From the NCBI RefSeq assembly GCF_019209865.1, contig NZ_JAHUTT010000009.1:32317-96316 (forward strand): a stretch of DNA of 64,000 bases. Direction: 5' to 3'. The notes below the pieces were generated by a model that was not told the DNA's origin, did not search any database, and saw nothing but the letters and a program-made list of their open reading frames with translations. The first letter of the stretch is position 1. Every line of letters begins with the position of its first letter. This DNA is from Shewanella sp. NIFS-20-20. Lineage in GTDB: Bacteria > Pseudomonadota > Gammaproteobacteria > Enterobacterales > Shewanellaceae. A program made the translations under genes and the position numbers. This document shows, one piece after another, positions 8,161-16,148 of the stretch.

Positions 8161-10289
8161 TGAAGATGGAAAAGACATTTACCCTGAGCCGAAATGATAA
8201 TGGGATTGCTATCTTAACCATGGATGTTGTGGGTGAAACCATGAACACCTTGAAGGCTGAGTTTGCTACGGAAATCGGCGCTATCATTGCTGAAATTAAT
8301 CAAGATAAAAGCATTAAAGGCTTAGTGCTGACGTCCGGCAAGCCTGACTCTTTTGTGGCTGGTGCCGACATCAGTATGCTGGATAGCTGCCAAACTCAAG
8401 CCGATGCTAAAGCGTTATCGCAACAAGGACATCAAGTCTTTGCTCAGCTTGAAGGGCTTGCTATACCTGTGGTTGCTGCCATCCACGGTCCTTGTTTAGG
8501 GGGTGGGTTAGAACTGGCATTGGCCTGTCATCGCCGAGTCTGCAGTGATGATAGCAAAACCCAATTAGGGGTCCCCGAAGTGCAACTCGGTTTGCTGCCT
8601 GGCGGGGGCGGTACCCAGCGTTTACCGCGGTTGATTGGTGTTGCTAAAGCCCTAGATATGATGTTGACGGGCAAGCAAGTTCGCCCTAAACAAGCCTTGA
8701 AGCTTGGCTTGGTAGATGATGTGGTTCCGGCCACTATTTTGCTACAAACTGCGGTTGAAATGGCCTTAGCCGGTAAAAAAGCTCGCCACGTACGTAAGCA
8801 AACCTTGGTTGAAAAATTGCTGGAAGGCAATCGTGCCGGTCGCAACATTATTTTTGATCAGGCCAGTAAACAAGTTTTTAAAAAGACCCAAGGCAACTAT
8901 CCCGCACCAGCAAAAATTATCGACTGTGTTCGCCAAGGGTTAGACAAAGGCATGACCAAAGGCTTGGAAGTCGAGGCGAGTCATTTTGCTGATTTGGTGA
9001 TGACGCCAGAATCCGCCGCGATGCGATCGTTATTCTTTGCCATTACCGAAATGAAAAAAGAAACCGAAGTCGATGGGGTTGCCCCGAAAAAAGTGAACAA
9101 AGCCGTGGTGCTCGGCGGTGGTTTGATGGGGGGCGGGATTGCTTCCGTGACGGCCACTAAAGCTAAAGTGCCGGTGCGAGTTAAAGACATTAATGAGCAA
9201 GGATTGAGCAATGCGCTAGCCTATGCTTACAAGCTGACTGAAAAACCAGTGAAGCGCCGTCATATGACAGTAGCCGCCCGTGATAAGTTGATGGCTCTAA
9301 TGACCACGACGACAAGCTATTCTGGGGTCAAGGATGCAGATATCGTCGTTGAGGCGGTATTTGAAGACTTGGCGTTAAAGCATCAGATGGTCAAAGACGT
9401 CGAACGTGAATGTAGTGCTGAGACCATTTTTGCCTCTAATACCTCATCTTTACCTATTGCTCAAATTGCCGCTGCGGCGAGCCGACCAGAAAATGTCATT
9501 GGCTTACATTATTTCTCGCCGGTAGAAAAAATGCCGCTGGTGGAAGTGATTGCTCACAAAGGCACGTCACCGCAAACTATTGCGTCGACGGTTGCCTTTG
9601 CCCGCAAGCAAGGTAAAACTCCGATTGTGGTACAAGATGGCGCAGGCTTCTATGTTAACCGGATTTTAGCCTTGTACATGAATGAAGCCGCACAGTTATT
9701 ACTTGAAGGTCAAAGCGTGGCTCACCTAGATAAAGCCTTGGTGAAATTTGGCTTCCCGGTCGGACCTATGACCTTGCTCGATGAAGTCGGCATAGATGTC
9801 GGTGCTAAGATCTCGCCCATTCTTGAGTCTGAACTAGGGCAACGCTTTAAGGCGCCCTCTGCGTTTGCGCGTTTACTTGAGGACGATCGAAAAGGGCGTA
9901 AAAATGGCAAAGGATTTTATGTCTATGGTGATAAAGCCCCGAAGAAAGGCAAGCAAGTGGATGACAGTGTCTATCAGGTGCTAGGGATTAAGCCGAGTGC
10001 AGATATGGAAATGTCGAGCCTCGCTGATCGGTGCGTGATCCAGATGCTTAACGAAGCGGCGCGTTGCCTTGAGGATGGCATTATCAGTTGTGCTCGCGAC
10101 GGTGATATCGGGGCCATTTTTGGCATAGGTTTCCCACCGTTCCTCGGTGGTCCGTTCCGCTACATGGATACACTCGGGATCGCTAACTTAGTGGCAAGTT
10201 TAGAGCGTCATCAAGCCAATTTTGGCGAGCGCTTTACCCCATGTGATTTACTTAAATCGATGGCGGCAGAGGGTAAGACCTTTTTTTAA
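8160..10289 (+). CDS. fadJ: fatty acid oxidation complex subunit alpha FadJ
   Basis: Multifunctional enoyl-CoA hydratase/isomerase and 3-hydroxyacyl-CoA dehydrogenase, 709 residues from this start. The N-terminal crotonase domain (about 1-190) carries the oxyanion motif CLGGGLELALACH and catalytic glutamates around GVPEVQLGLLPGGGG. The central NAD-binding domain (about 315-500) has GGGLMGGGIASV and the catalytic His in LHYFSPVEKMPL; two C-terminal HAD domains follow. The ATG at 8160 overlaps the fadI stop. A second ATG two codons later would give the usual MEK start, so the exact start could be 8166. An upstream in-frame extension into fadI is rejected. A strong terminator follows. Confidence 0.97.
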   Translation: MKMEKTFTLSRNDNGIAILTMDVVGETMNTLKAEFATEIGAIIAEINQDKSIKGLVLTSGKPDSFVAGADISMLDSCQTQADAKALSQQGHQVFAQLEGLAIPVVAAIHGPCLGGGLELALACHRRVCSDDSKTQLGVPEVQLGLLPGGGGTQRLPRLIGVAKALDMMLTGKQVRPKQALKLGLVDDVVPATILLQTAVEMALAGKKARHVRKQTLVEKLLEGNRAGRNIIFDQASKQVFKKTQGNYPAPAKIIDCVRQGLDKGMTKGLEVEASHFADLVMTPESAAMRSLFFAITEMKKETEVDGVAPKKVNKAVVLGGGLMGGGIASVTATKAKVPVRVKDINEQGLSNALAYAYKLTEKPVKRRHMTVAARDKLMALMTTTTSYSGVKDADIVVEAVFEDLALKHQMVKDVERECSAETIFASNTSSLPIAQIAAAASRPENVIGLHYFSPVEKMPLVEVIAHKGTSPQTIASTVAFARKQGKTPIVVQDGAGFYVNRILALYMNEAAQLLLEGQSVAHLDKALVKFGFPVGPMTLLDEVGIDVGAKISPILESELGQRFKAPSAFARLLEDDRKGRKNGKGFYVYGDKAPKKGKQVDDSVYQVLGIKPSADMEMSSLADRCVIQMLNEAARCLEDGIISCARDGDIGAIFGIGFPPFLGGPFRYMDTLGIANLVASLERHQANFGERFTPCDLLKSMAAEGKTFF

Positions 10290-10307
10290 TCTCTGCCGTA
10301 GTGATTA

Positions 10308-10334
10308 AGCGGCCATGATTGGCCGCTTTTTTTA
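10308..10334 (+). terminator. rho-independent terminator after fadIJ
   Basis: The hairpin AGCGGCC-ATGATT-GGCCGCT is followed by a run of seven T residues, 18 bases after the fadJ stop. Confidence 0.93.
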
Positions 10335-10519
10335 TGTGTGGCGGCAACCATTGTTGGTCTATCACTTACTGAATGCGGTGAAGATGGTTTGATCTATTGA
10401 TAAATAACCCATGCGATGACAGTGGTAAATTCTGGGGGAACTCATGCTTGAGTCAGAAACGAGGCGAGCGTCGATGGTAAGGTCGATGCGGTGGCAGAGA
10501 AATTGAGAAATTAACAATA

Positions 10520-10536
10520 AGGGAGCTAGGCTCCCT
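10520..10536 (-). terminator. possible terminator of the repeat-protein operon
   Basis: A seven-base-pair stem with three-base loop (AGGGAGC-CTA-GCTCCCT on the minus strand) sits 20 bases past the stop of the 38-residue ORF. The following minus-strand sequence TATTGTTAATT is only moderately U-rich, so termination is plausible but weak. Confidence 0.5.
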
Positions 10537-10555
10537 ATATTGTGTCAGGCCATTA

Positions 10556-10672
10556 TCAGTTCCACCACCCCTTGGCTGGGATAACTTCTAGGTGCTGAAG
10601 CCCCTCAGGCAAGGTGACCTTCTTGCGTGTTATTTTGTTTAATCCGAGTGCTTTTTTTATGACTGCAAACAT
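10556..10672 (-). CDS. small protein of 38 residues downstream of the repeat protein
   Basis: Short ORF not recognised as any family. It has a good ribosome site, GAGGG, seven bases before the ATG, starts 24 bases after the stop of the 13-residue-repeat gene and is followed by a hairpin, so it looks like the second gene of a two-gene transcript. The product starts MFAVIKKALGLNK, is strongly basic in its first half (six Lys/Arg in 18 residues), then VTLPEGLQHLEV, and ends in a tryptophan pair (AKGWWN). It has no signal peptide or membrane helix; the N-terminal stretch could form an amphipathic helix. It could be a small regulator, a peptide partner of the repeat protein, a modified-peptide precursor or a chance ORF. 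Ribosome site plus position make translation more likely than not. Confidence 0.55.
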   Translation of the reverse strand: MFAVIKKALGLNKITRKKVTLPEGLQHLEVIPAKGWWN

Positions 10673-10696
10673 AATGTTACCCTCTGATTAGTCGAT

Positions 10697-11470
10697 TTAG
10701 GCAAGTAAAGCATCAATAGCTACAGGTGCTTTAACCCAAGGCAGGGCGGCAGTGTTAACGCCATCGACTTTGACCCAAGGCAGCGCAGCAGTGTTAACGC
10801 CATCGACTTTGACCCAAGGCAGCGCCGCAGTATTAACGCCATCGACTTTGACCCAAGGCAGCGCCGCAGTATTAACGCCATCGACTTTTACCCAAGGCAG
10901 CGCGGCAGTGTTAACGCCATCGACTTTTACCCAAGGCAGGGCGGCAGTCTTGACGCCATCGACTTTGACCCAAGGCAGCGCCGCAGTGTTAACGCCATCG
11001 ACTTTGACCCAAGGCAGGGCGGCAGTGTTAACGCTATCGACTTTGACCCAAGGCAGCGCAGCAGTGTTAACACCATCGACTTTTACCCAAGGCAGCGCAG
11101 CAGTGTTAACGCCATCGACTTTGACCCAAGGCAGGGCGGCAGTATTGACGCCATCGACTTTGACCCAAGGCAGGGCGGCAGTGTTAACGCCATCGACTTT
11201 GACCCAAGGCAGCGCGGCAGTGTTAACGCCATCGACTTTGACCCAAGGCAGCGCGGCAGTATTGACGCCATCGACTTTGACCCAAGGCAGCGCGGCAGTA
11301 TTAACGCTATCGACTTTGACCCAAGGCAGCGCGGCAGTGTTAACGCCATCAACTTTGACCCAAGGCAGCGCGGCGGTGGTTGCTGACGTTTCTAAAGCAA
11401 CAGGCGCTTGAAAAGAGGCAGAAACAGAAGTGGCAATAAGGCTAAGGGTAAGGGCTAATTTCTTAATCAT
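10697..11470 (-). CDS. secreted protein of seventeen 13-residue tandem repeats
   Basis: A 257-residue protein of unrecognised family. A signal peptide (MIKKLALTLSLIATSVSASF) is followed by APVALETSAT, then 16 complete copies of TAALPWVKVDGVN plus a final TAALPWVK, ending APVAIDALLA. The repeats are almost invariant in protein (two G-to-S, one N-to-K), yet differ at many third codon positions, which implies selection on the peptide. Each unit has one Trp and a D-G turn, so a repetitive beta fold or a chain of releasable peptides are both conceivable; neither is shown. The tail APVAIDA echoes APVALE after the signal peptide. A sigma-54-type promoter lies 56-72 bases upstream, and a 38-residue ORF follows. 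Expected location: periplasm or outside the cell. Confidence 0.8.
   Translation of the reverse strand: MIKKLALTLSLIATSVSASFQAPVALETSATTAALPWVKVDGVNTAALPWVKVDSVNTAALPWVKVDGVNTAALPWVKVDGVNTAALPWVKVDGVNTAALPWVKVDGVNTAALPWVKVDGVNTAALPWVKVDGVNTAALPWVKVDSVNTAALPWVKVDGVNTAALPWVKVDGVKTAALPWVKVDGVNTAALPWVKVDGVNTAALPWVKVDGVNTAALPWVKVDGVNTAALPWVKVDGVNTAALPWVKAPVAIDALLA
10730..11377 (-). repeat. 39-bp tandem repeat array, about 16.6 copies
   Basis: Sixteen full units and one partial unit of 39 bp, each encoding TAALPWVKVDGVN. Units differ mainly at synonymous positions (GCC/GCG/GCA alanine, AAC/AAT asparagine, GTC/GTA valine), so the array is not a fresh amplification of a single unit. The length is a multiple of three, so gain or loss of units would stay in frame. 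Confidence 0.97.
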
Positions 11471-11525
11471 TGTTATATTCTCTCGTTGTTGGTTGAGTTT
11501 TGGTTATTGACGTCGAGATATTGTT

Positions 11526-11542
11526 AGCATGTCTCGTGCCAA
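11526..11542 (-). promoter_or_regulatory. sigma-54 (RpoN) type promoter for the repeat-protein gene
   Basis: The minus strand reads TTGGCACGAGACATGCT. This fits the -24/-12 consensus TTGGCACGnnnnTTGCW with one mismatch, and the GG and GC dinucleotides are separated by the required ten bases. The GC element is about 58 bases upstream of the repeat-protein ATG, giving a predicted leader of about 45 bases. It lies in the 103-bp gap after the GGDEF/EAL gene. An activator site further upstream was not identified. Confidence 0.7.
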
Positions 11543-11573
11543 CTTTTACAACATGATAAGTAAATTGCGTATG

Positions 11574-14500
11574 TTAACTGGCCTGCTGTACTTCTTTTCC
11601 GCCTTGATGCTCAATTAATAATTGAGAAAAGTCGGCCTCAGTCAATGGTTTGCTAAATATAAATCCTTGTATTTGTTCGCAATTAAGGTTTTTCAATATT
11701 TCTAACTGTGACGCTAGCTCTACGCCTTCACCGACGACGGACAATCCCATGTTATGGGCGATGGTAATTATCGAGTCGACCATTTTCATATCACGATCTG
11801 ACTTATCGATATCATCAACAAAGGCTTTATCGATTTTTAAGGTATGAATGGGAAACCGCTTTAAGTAAGACAAGGATGAATAGCCGGTGCCGAAGTCATC
11901 AAGAGCAAGGTTTACTCCCATCAAAGCCAGCTTTTGCATGACTTTTATTGCCTTTTCTGGCTGTTTAATGACGGTACCTTCGGTGATTTCTATTTCTAAA
12001 TGGCATGCCGGTAAACGTGTCAGTCGTAAAATTGACTCAATTCTTTGATGTAAATCAGGTAATGCAAATTGGTGCGACGATAAATTGACAGCCACGCGGC
12101 CATCAAATAAGCCCTGCTCGCGCCAATTTTGGGTAGTAAAGCATGCCTTTTTCAAGACTAGATCACCAATTTCGACAATCAAGCCTGTTTCTTCAGCTAA
12201 AGGGATAAATTCTCCGGGGGATATTAACCCATGTTGCGGATGATTGAGCCGTACTAATGCTTCCATCCCTGTAAGCTGACTGGTGACCACATCAACTTTT
12301 GGCTGATAATAGACTTCGAAATAGTCTTTGCGTAATCCTTCTCTGATCAAGTTTTCAATCTCGAGCTGACGAATCGCATTGCGATTTAAAGATTCAGAAT
12401 AGAATTGATAACGATTACCGCCAGCCGATTTAGCGTGATACATAGCAATATCGGCTTTTCTTAATAAGGCTTGTTCATTTTGCTCGTCTTCGGGATAGAG
12501 CACTATGCCAATGCTGGCGCTGACGACCATAGGTTCTTTATGTAACATAAAGGGATTGATAAAGGCATCAATCACGCGACTAGCGATGTTAGCGCAGGCG
12601 CTGATATCAACATTATTATCCAGTAGTAAAGCAAATTCATCACCACCTAGGCGATATAAGCTCGCTGTATTAGGTAAGGTGGCTAACAGACGATCCGCCA
12701 CCATACGCAGTAACTCGTCGCCCACTTGATGGCCAAGGGAGTCATTGATTTTTTTGAAGTTATCTAGGTCAAGCACCATCAAGGTATGATGTAAATCTTT
12801 TTTAACTAGATTATGTAAACTGACTTGTAAATTGGAGCGATTCGGTAATCCAGTTAAAATATCATTGTTGGTCAGCTTTCTTAGTTCTTCTTCTTGTTGC
12901 TTACGTCGGCTAATGTCAGAAAACACGCCGACATAATGGCTGAGCACACTTTGTTCATCATAAATGGCATCTATGGTCATTTCGATGAGAAAGGGACTGC
13001 CATCGCCACGTAAGGTCTCGATTTCATGGCTCCAGCGACCATGTTGCTTCATTAAGGCTCTAATTTGCTCCGAGTAAGATTCGGGATAGGCATCAAATGA
13101 CAATATTTCACCAATGTAATTTTCGCGGCTACGTCCAGTAATGCTGCAACACGCCTCATTGACTTCAACAAAGCGATAGTTTTCATCTAAGATAAACATA
13201 CCTTCCGATATGTTTTCGATAGCGCGCTCGAACAGCTTTAACTGTTCTTCAGCTTGTTTGAACATACTGATATTTTTGATGGTACCAGTCATCCTTAGCG
13301 CATTATCAAACTGATCTCGTTCAACTATCTTGGCTCTGTCGAGGATCCATAACCAGCCACCATGTTTACCTTTGACACGATAGTTTGCTTCAAAGTGATC
13401 GGTTTCCCCATAGAAATGTTTATTCAGTGCCTCTCGGACCCTTAGTTGATCTTGTGGGTGGATATTACTTTCTTCATCGGGATGACCTGAACGTTGACCA
13501 TCACGAGGGAAGTCTAACGAGCCCCACATATTCGAGCGATATATATGACCTGTTTCAATGTCCCAATCCCACATTTCATCGCCACTTCCCCATAACGAGA
13601 GTTTTAATCGTTCTTCACTTTGGGCAATTTGACGTTGGATCGCACGCTTTTTAATGACAGAACGAATAATCACGAGGATTATCATTAGGGAAATCGCAAA
13701 GTAAATTAACTTGGCAACATTTGAAAACCACCATGGTGGTGTGATCACTAGCTCAATGGTTTTTTCAGGCCCAACATTTTGATTTTGCTTATCCGTTGCA
13801 AAAACACTAAATATATATCGACCAGGAGATAAATTAGTATACGTAGCAGAGAAAGTGTTGCTTGATTCAATCCAGTTGTCAGACAACCCACTTAAACGAT
13901 ACTTAAATAATACCTGGTTATTGTTCCGTCCTATGGTTCCGAACGTTAATGTGAATGGGTAGTCGGAATACTTTAAGGTTAATCGCTTAGTGTTGTTAAT
14001 GCTTTGCGCTAAGAACTTGCCACCAACATCTTGTTTTTTATTGAACACAAACAGATCGGAGATGACTACTTTTGGAGCTTGCTTCTGCTTAAAATATGAC
14101 TCTGCCAGCAATGGAGTAATGATATCTATTCCGGTGTTGCCACCAAAAAGTATTGCGTTATTAAATGGTGTTAAAGCTTGAGCATTATACTCGTCTTGTA
14201 CGCCATGATAGCTGTTAATGATAAGCTTTTCATTTAGGTTGTAGTCATAAATAATAATTTCGCCTACTGAAGAGGCTACAATGAAGTTGTTGAGAACACC
14301 TAAACCATATATTGATTTGTTATTACTGTGGATAGTTGATATTTCGTTGCCATCATATCTCATTAGGCCATAATCAGTACCAAAATATATCTCGCCATTA
14401 GCTTTTACTGAATTGATTGTAAACTGATCTTTTATAAGGTGATGAGATATATCATTTGAAAGAGTGAAAATCCCAACCTGACTAGATATTAGTGCGTTAT

Positions 14501-15833
14501 CACCATGGGTGTTAATGCTAAATACAGGGTATCCATTACTAATAGAAATTTTAGATAGTTTGTCCTGCGGATCAATTTTGGTAATATCACCATTAATGTC
14601 GCCGACAAGCAAGTCGCCAGCAATCCTCTCCTTGCTAATGACTGTGTATTTTCCTTCGCTGAGAATAGTTATTTCAGAGTTTTGGGTGTTAAGTTTGAAA
14701 ATACCTTTTAAACTACTAATGTAGATATAGTTTGCTTCGATGGCGATAGATTTAGCACCGTCAATATGGGTATGGTAGCGATTTAGTTCTTTGTTATTAT
14801 GTCCATACTCAATAATCAAACCGCTTTCATAACTGACAAATAAACTTTCATTCTTATAGGTGATATCCCAAACGCCTTCATCTTCAAAATTGACTCTGTT
14901 AACTATGTTTGAAATGTTTCTGACTAAAATAAATCCTTGATTAACAGTAGCAATGACCAGATTTTCTTTTCCTGCAAAAAGAATAGGCTTAGCAATTCTT
15001 GATATAGCTTCTGGCAAGACACCGAGTAAATTAAAGTTGATGCCGTCGGTGCTAAAAAGGAGCTTATCTTTGACAATAGCATAGGTTATGCCATTGTAGC
15101 TTGTCATCGAGTCTATGCCTTTTTGACTGGATATGAGCTCGTTATTGATATTGAAAATCCCATCGGCAGTTAAGTGATATATATCATGATTGCTGACATA
15201 TAAGTGTTTACTGACTCCGATAGGTTGGGTGATATTGTTATGGTGTACGTATGTGATGTCATCGCTTGTTCTAAAATAAATGCTTCCATTAGCTAAAACT
15301 TCAACTGAAACAATACCATCCCCACCCTCTAAAAAAACAACCTCTTGCAGGTGTGTGAAATCTTTGGATAACTTATAGATCCGATCAATGCTCGATATGT
15401 AAAATACATTTTCACTTTCGTCAATAGACCAAACAGCAAAGTCGACTAATGGGATTTGTCGGAATTTGTCCTTCTCTTTGTCATATATGGCTAAGCCGAG
15501 GTTGGTGCCGACTAATAGTCGCTCCGAAGAGTCATGCAATAAACTGCGAATAAATGAGCTTGAAAGTCCCGATGTTTCTGAAGCAAAGTAGTGCGTTATG
15601 TCGTTACCATCATAACGATTGAGACCATTGAAGGTGCCGACCCATATGTATTGGTCTTTATCTACCGCTATCGATGACGCCGCGCTTTCAGAAAGTCCTT
15701 CGGCAATGCTAAATTTTTCCGCGTTGAGTGTGATGGGAAGTGTAGAGTCTTGTAAGTGCTCAAAGCCCCTGCTTAACGTGCTGTGAAGGAGAGAAAAAAT
15801 AAATATCAAGCTGATTGAGAGTATTTTTCGCAT
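11574..15833 (-). CDS. propeller/Y_Y_Y sensor with PAS, GGDEF and EAL domains
   Basis: A 1419-residue membrane sensor predicted to make and/or degrade cyclic di-GMP. Order: signal peptide (1-23); periplasmic two-component-regulator-type beta-propeller (about 40-600, beginning with WVGTFNGLNRYDG); Y_Y_Y domain (about 615-705, ending VITPPWW); one transmembrane helix (about 707-728); two PAS domains (about 738-860 and 860-980); GGDEF (about 985-1150) with intact GGDEF near 1063; EAL (about 1165-1410) with MEALVRL, EIEITE and DDFGTGYSS. Catalytic residues of both cyclase and phosphodiesterase appear present, so either activity is possible. The extracellular part resembles that of glycan-sensing hybrid sensors, but the ligand is unknown. 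The segment encoding the propeller is visibly more AT-rich than neighbouring genes. Confidence 0.93.
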   Translation of the reverse strand: MRKILSISLIFIFSLLHSTLSRGFEHLQDSTLPITLNAEKFSIAEGLSESAASSIAVDKDQYIWVGTFNGLNRYDGNDITHYFASETSGLSSSFIRSLLHDSSERLLVGTNLGLAIYDKEKDKFRQIPLVDFAVWSIDESENVFYISSIDRIYKLSKDFTHLQEVVFLEGGDGIVSVEVLANGSIYFRTSDDITYVHHNNITQPIGVSKHLYVSNHDIYHLTADGIFNINNELISSQKGIDSMTSYNGITYAIVKDKLLFSTDGINFNLLGVLPEAISRIAKPILFAGKENLVIATVNQGFILVRNISNIVNRVNFEDEGVWDITYKNESLFVSYESGLIIEYGHNNKELNRYHTHIDGAKSIAIEANYIYISSLKGIFKLNTQNSEITILSEGKYTVISKERIAGDLLVGDINGDITKIDPQDKLSKISISNGYPVFSINTHGDNALISSQVGIFTLSNDISHHLIKDQFTINSVKANGEIYFGTDYGLMRYDGNEISTIHSNNKSIYGLGVLNNFIVASSVGEIIIYDYNLNEKLIINSYHGVQDEYNAQALTPFNNAILFGGNTGIDIITPLLAESYFKQKQAPKVVISDLFVFNKKQDVGGKFLAQSINNTKRLTLKYSDYPFTLTFGTIGRNNNQVLFKYRLSGLSDNWIESSNTFSATYTNLSPGRYIFSVFATDKQNQNVGPEKTIELVITPPWWFSNVAKLIYFAISLMIILVIIRSVIKKRAIQRQIAQSEERLKLSLWGSGDEMWDWDIETGHIYRSNMWGSLDFPRDGQRSGHPDEESNIHPQDQLRVREALNKHFYGETDHFEANYRVKGKHGGWLWILDRAKIVERDQFDNALRMTGTIKNISMFKQAEEQLKLFERAIENISEGMFILDENYRFVEVNEACCSITGRSRENYIGEILSFDAYPESYSEQIRALMKQHGRWSHEIETLRGDGSPFLIEMTIDAIYDEQSVLSHYVGVFSDISRRKQQEEELRKLTNNDILTGLPNRSNLQVSLHNLVKKDLHHTLMVLDLDNFKKINDSLGHQVGDELLRMVADRLLATLPNTASLYRLGGDEFALLLDNNVDISACANIASRVIDAFINPFMLHKEPMVVSASIGIVLYPEDEQNEQALLRKADIAMYHAKSAGGNRYQFYSESLNRNAIRQLEIENLIREGLRKDYFEVYYQPKVDVVTSQLTGMEALVRLNHPQHGLISPGEFIPLAEETGLIVEIGDLVLKKACFTTQNWREQGLFDGRVAVNLSSHQFALPDLHQRIESILRLTRLPACHLEIEITEGTVIKQPEKAIKVMQKLALMGVNLALDDFGTGYSSLSYLKRFPIHTLKIDKAFVDDIDKSDRDMKMVDSIITIAHNMGLSVVGEGVELASQLEILKNLNCEQIQGFIFSKPLTEADFSQLLIEHQGGKEVQQAS

Positions 15834-16148
15834 AAGGGATATTGTTATTATTTTGCTTAATATTGCTTAAGTATTTCCACTTTTCCAGATCTGACGCCGC
15901 TTGTAAAGCCATGTTGAGTTATGGTTGATTGGTTTTTGTGCAGTGACTTAATGGCTTAAAATTGTTATTAACCATAAACATCTAAAATTTGGGGTTTAAT
16001 GCTAAAATGCATTGGGTAATCAGCCATAGACTCTAATGAATGGTCGTTCGTTAATCAATATTGCTGAATGCTATAAAATAGATATAGTTGTCATAAAATA
16101 GTTTACCCCCAATCAGAACGAGAGGGGAGTTAACATTGGATTGATAAT
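15834..16148. other. intergenic gap between two minus-strand genes
   Basis: A 315-bp AT-rich stretch. It should carry the promoter of the GGDEF/EAL gene and the 3' end of the M16 protease transcript. I see no convincing ORF, RNA gene or strong terminator; a C-rich/G-rich pair near 16106-16128 is an imperfect stem without a U tract. Confidence 0.5.

Noticed and set aside
10444..10506. A 20-codon plus-strand ORF after fadJ with a GGGGGAA upstream
   Set aside because: Too short, lies between two opposing terminators and shows no promoter or recognisable motif.
10730..11377. CRISPR array (regular 39-bp periodicity)
   Set aside because: There are no unique spacers; the repeats are directly adjacent and coding, with no cas genes.
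10752..11411. A 219-codon open frame on the plus strand opposite the 13-residue repeat gene
   Set aside because: It exists only because a 39-bp repeat without stops in one frame is open in another; it lacks a signal peptide or ribosome site, while the minus frame has both.
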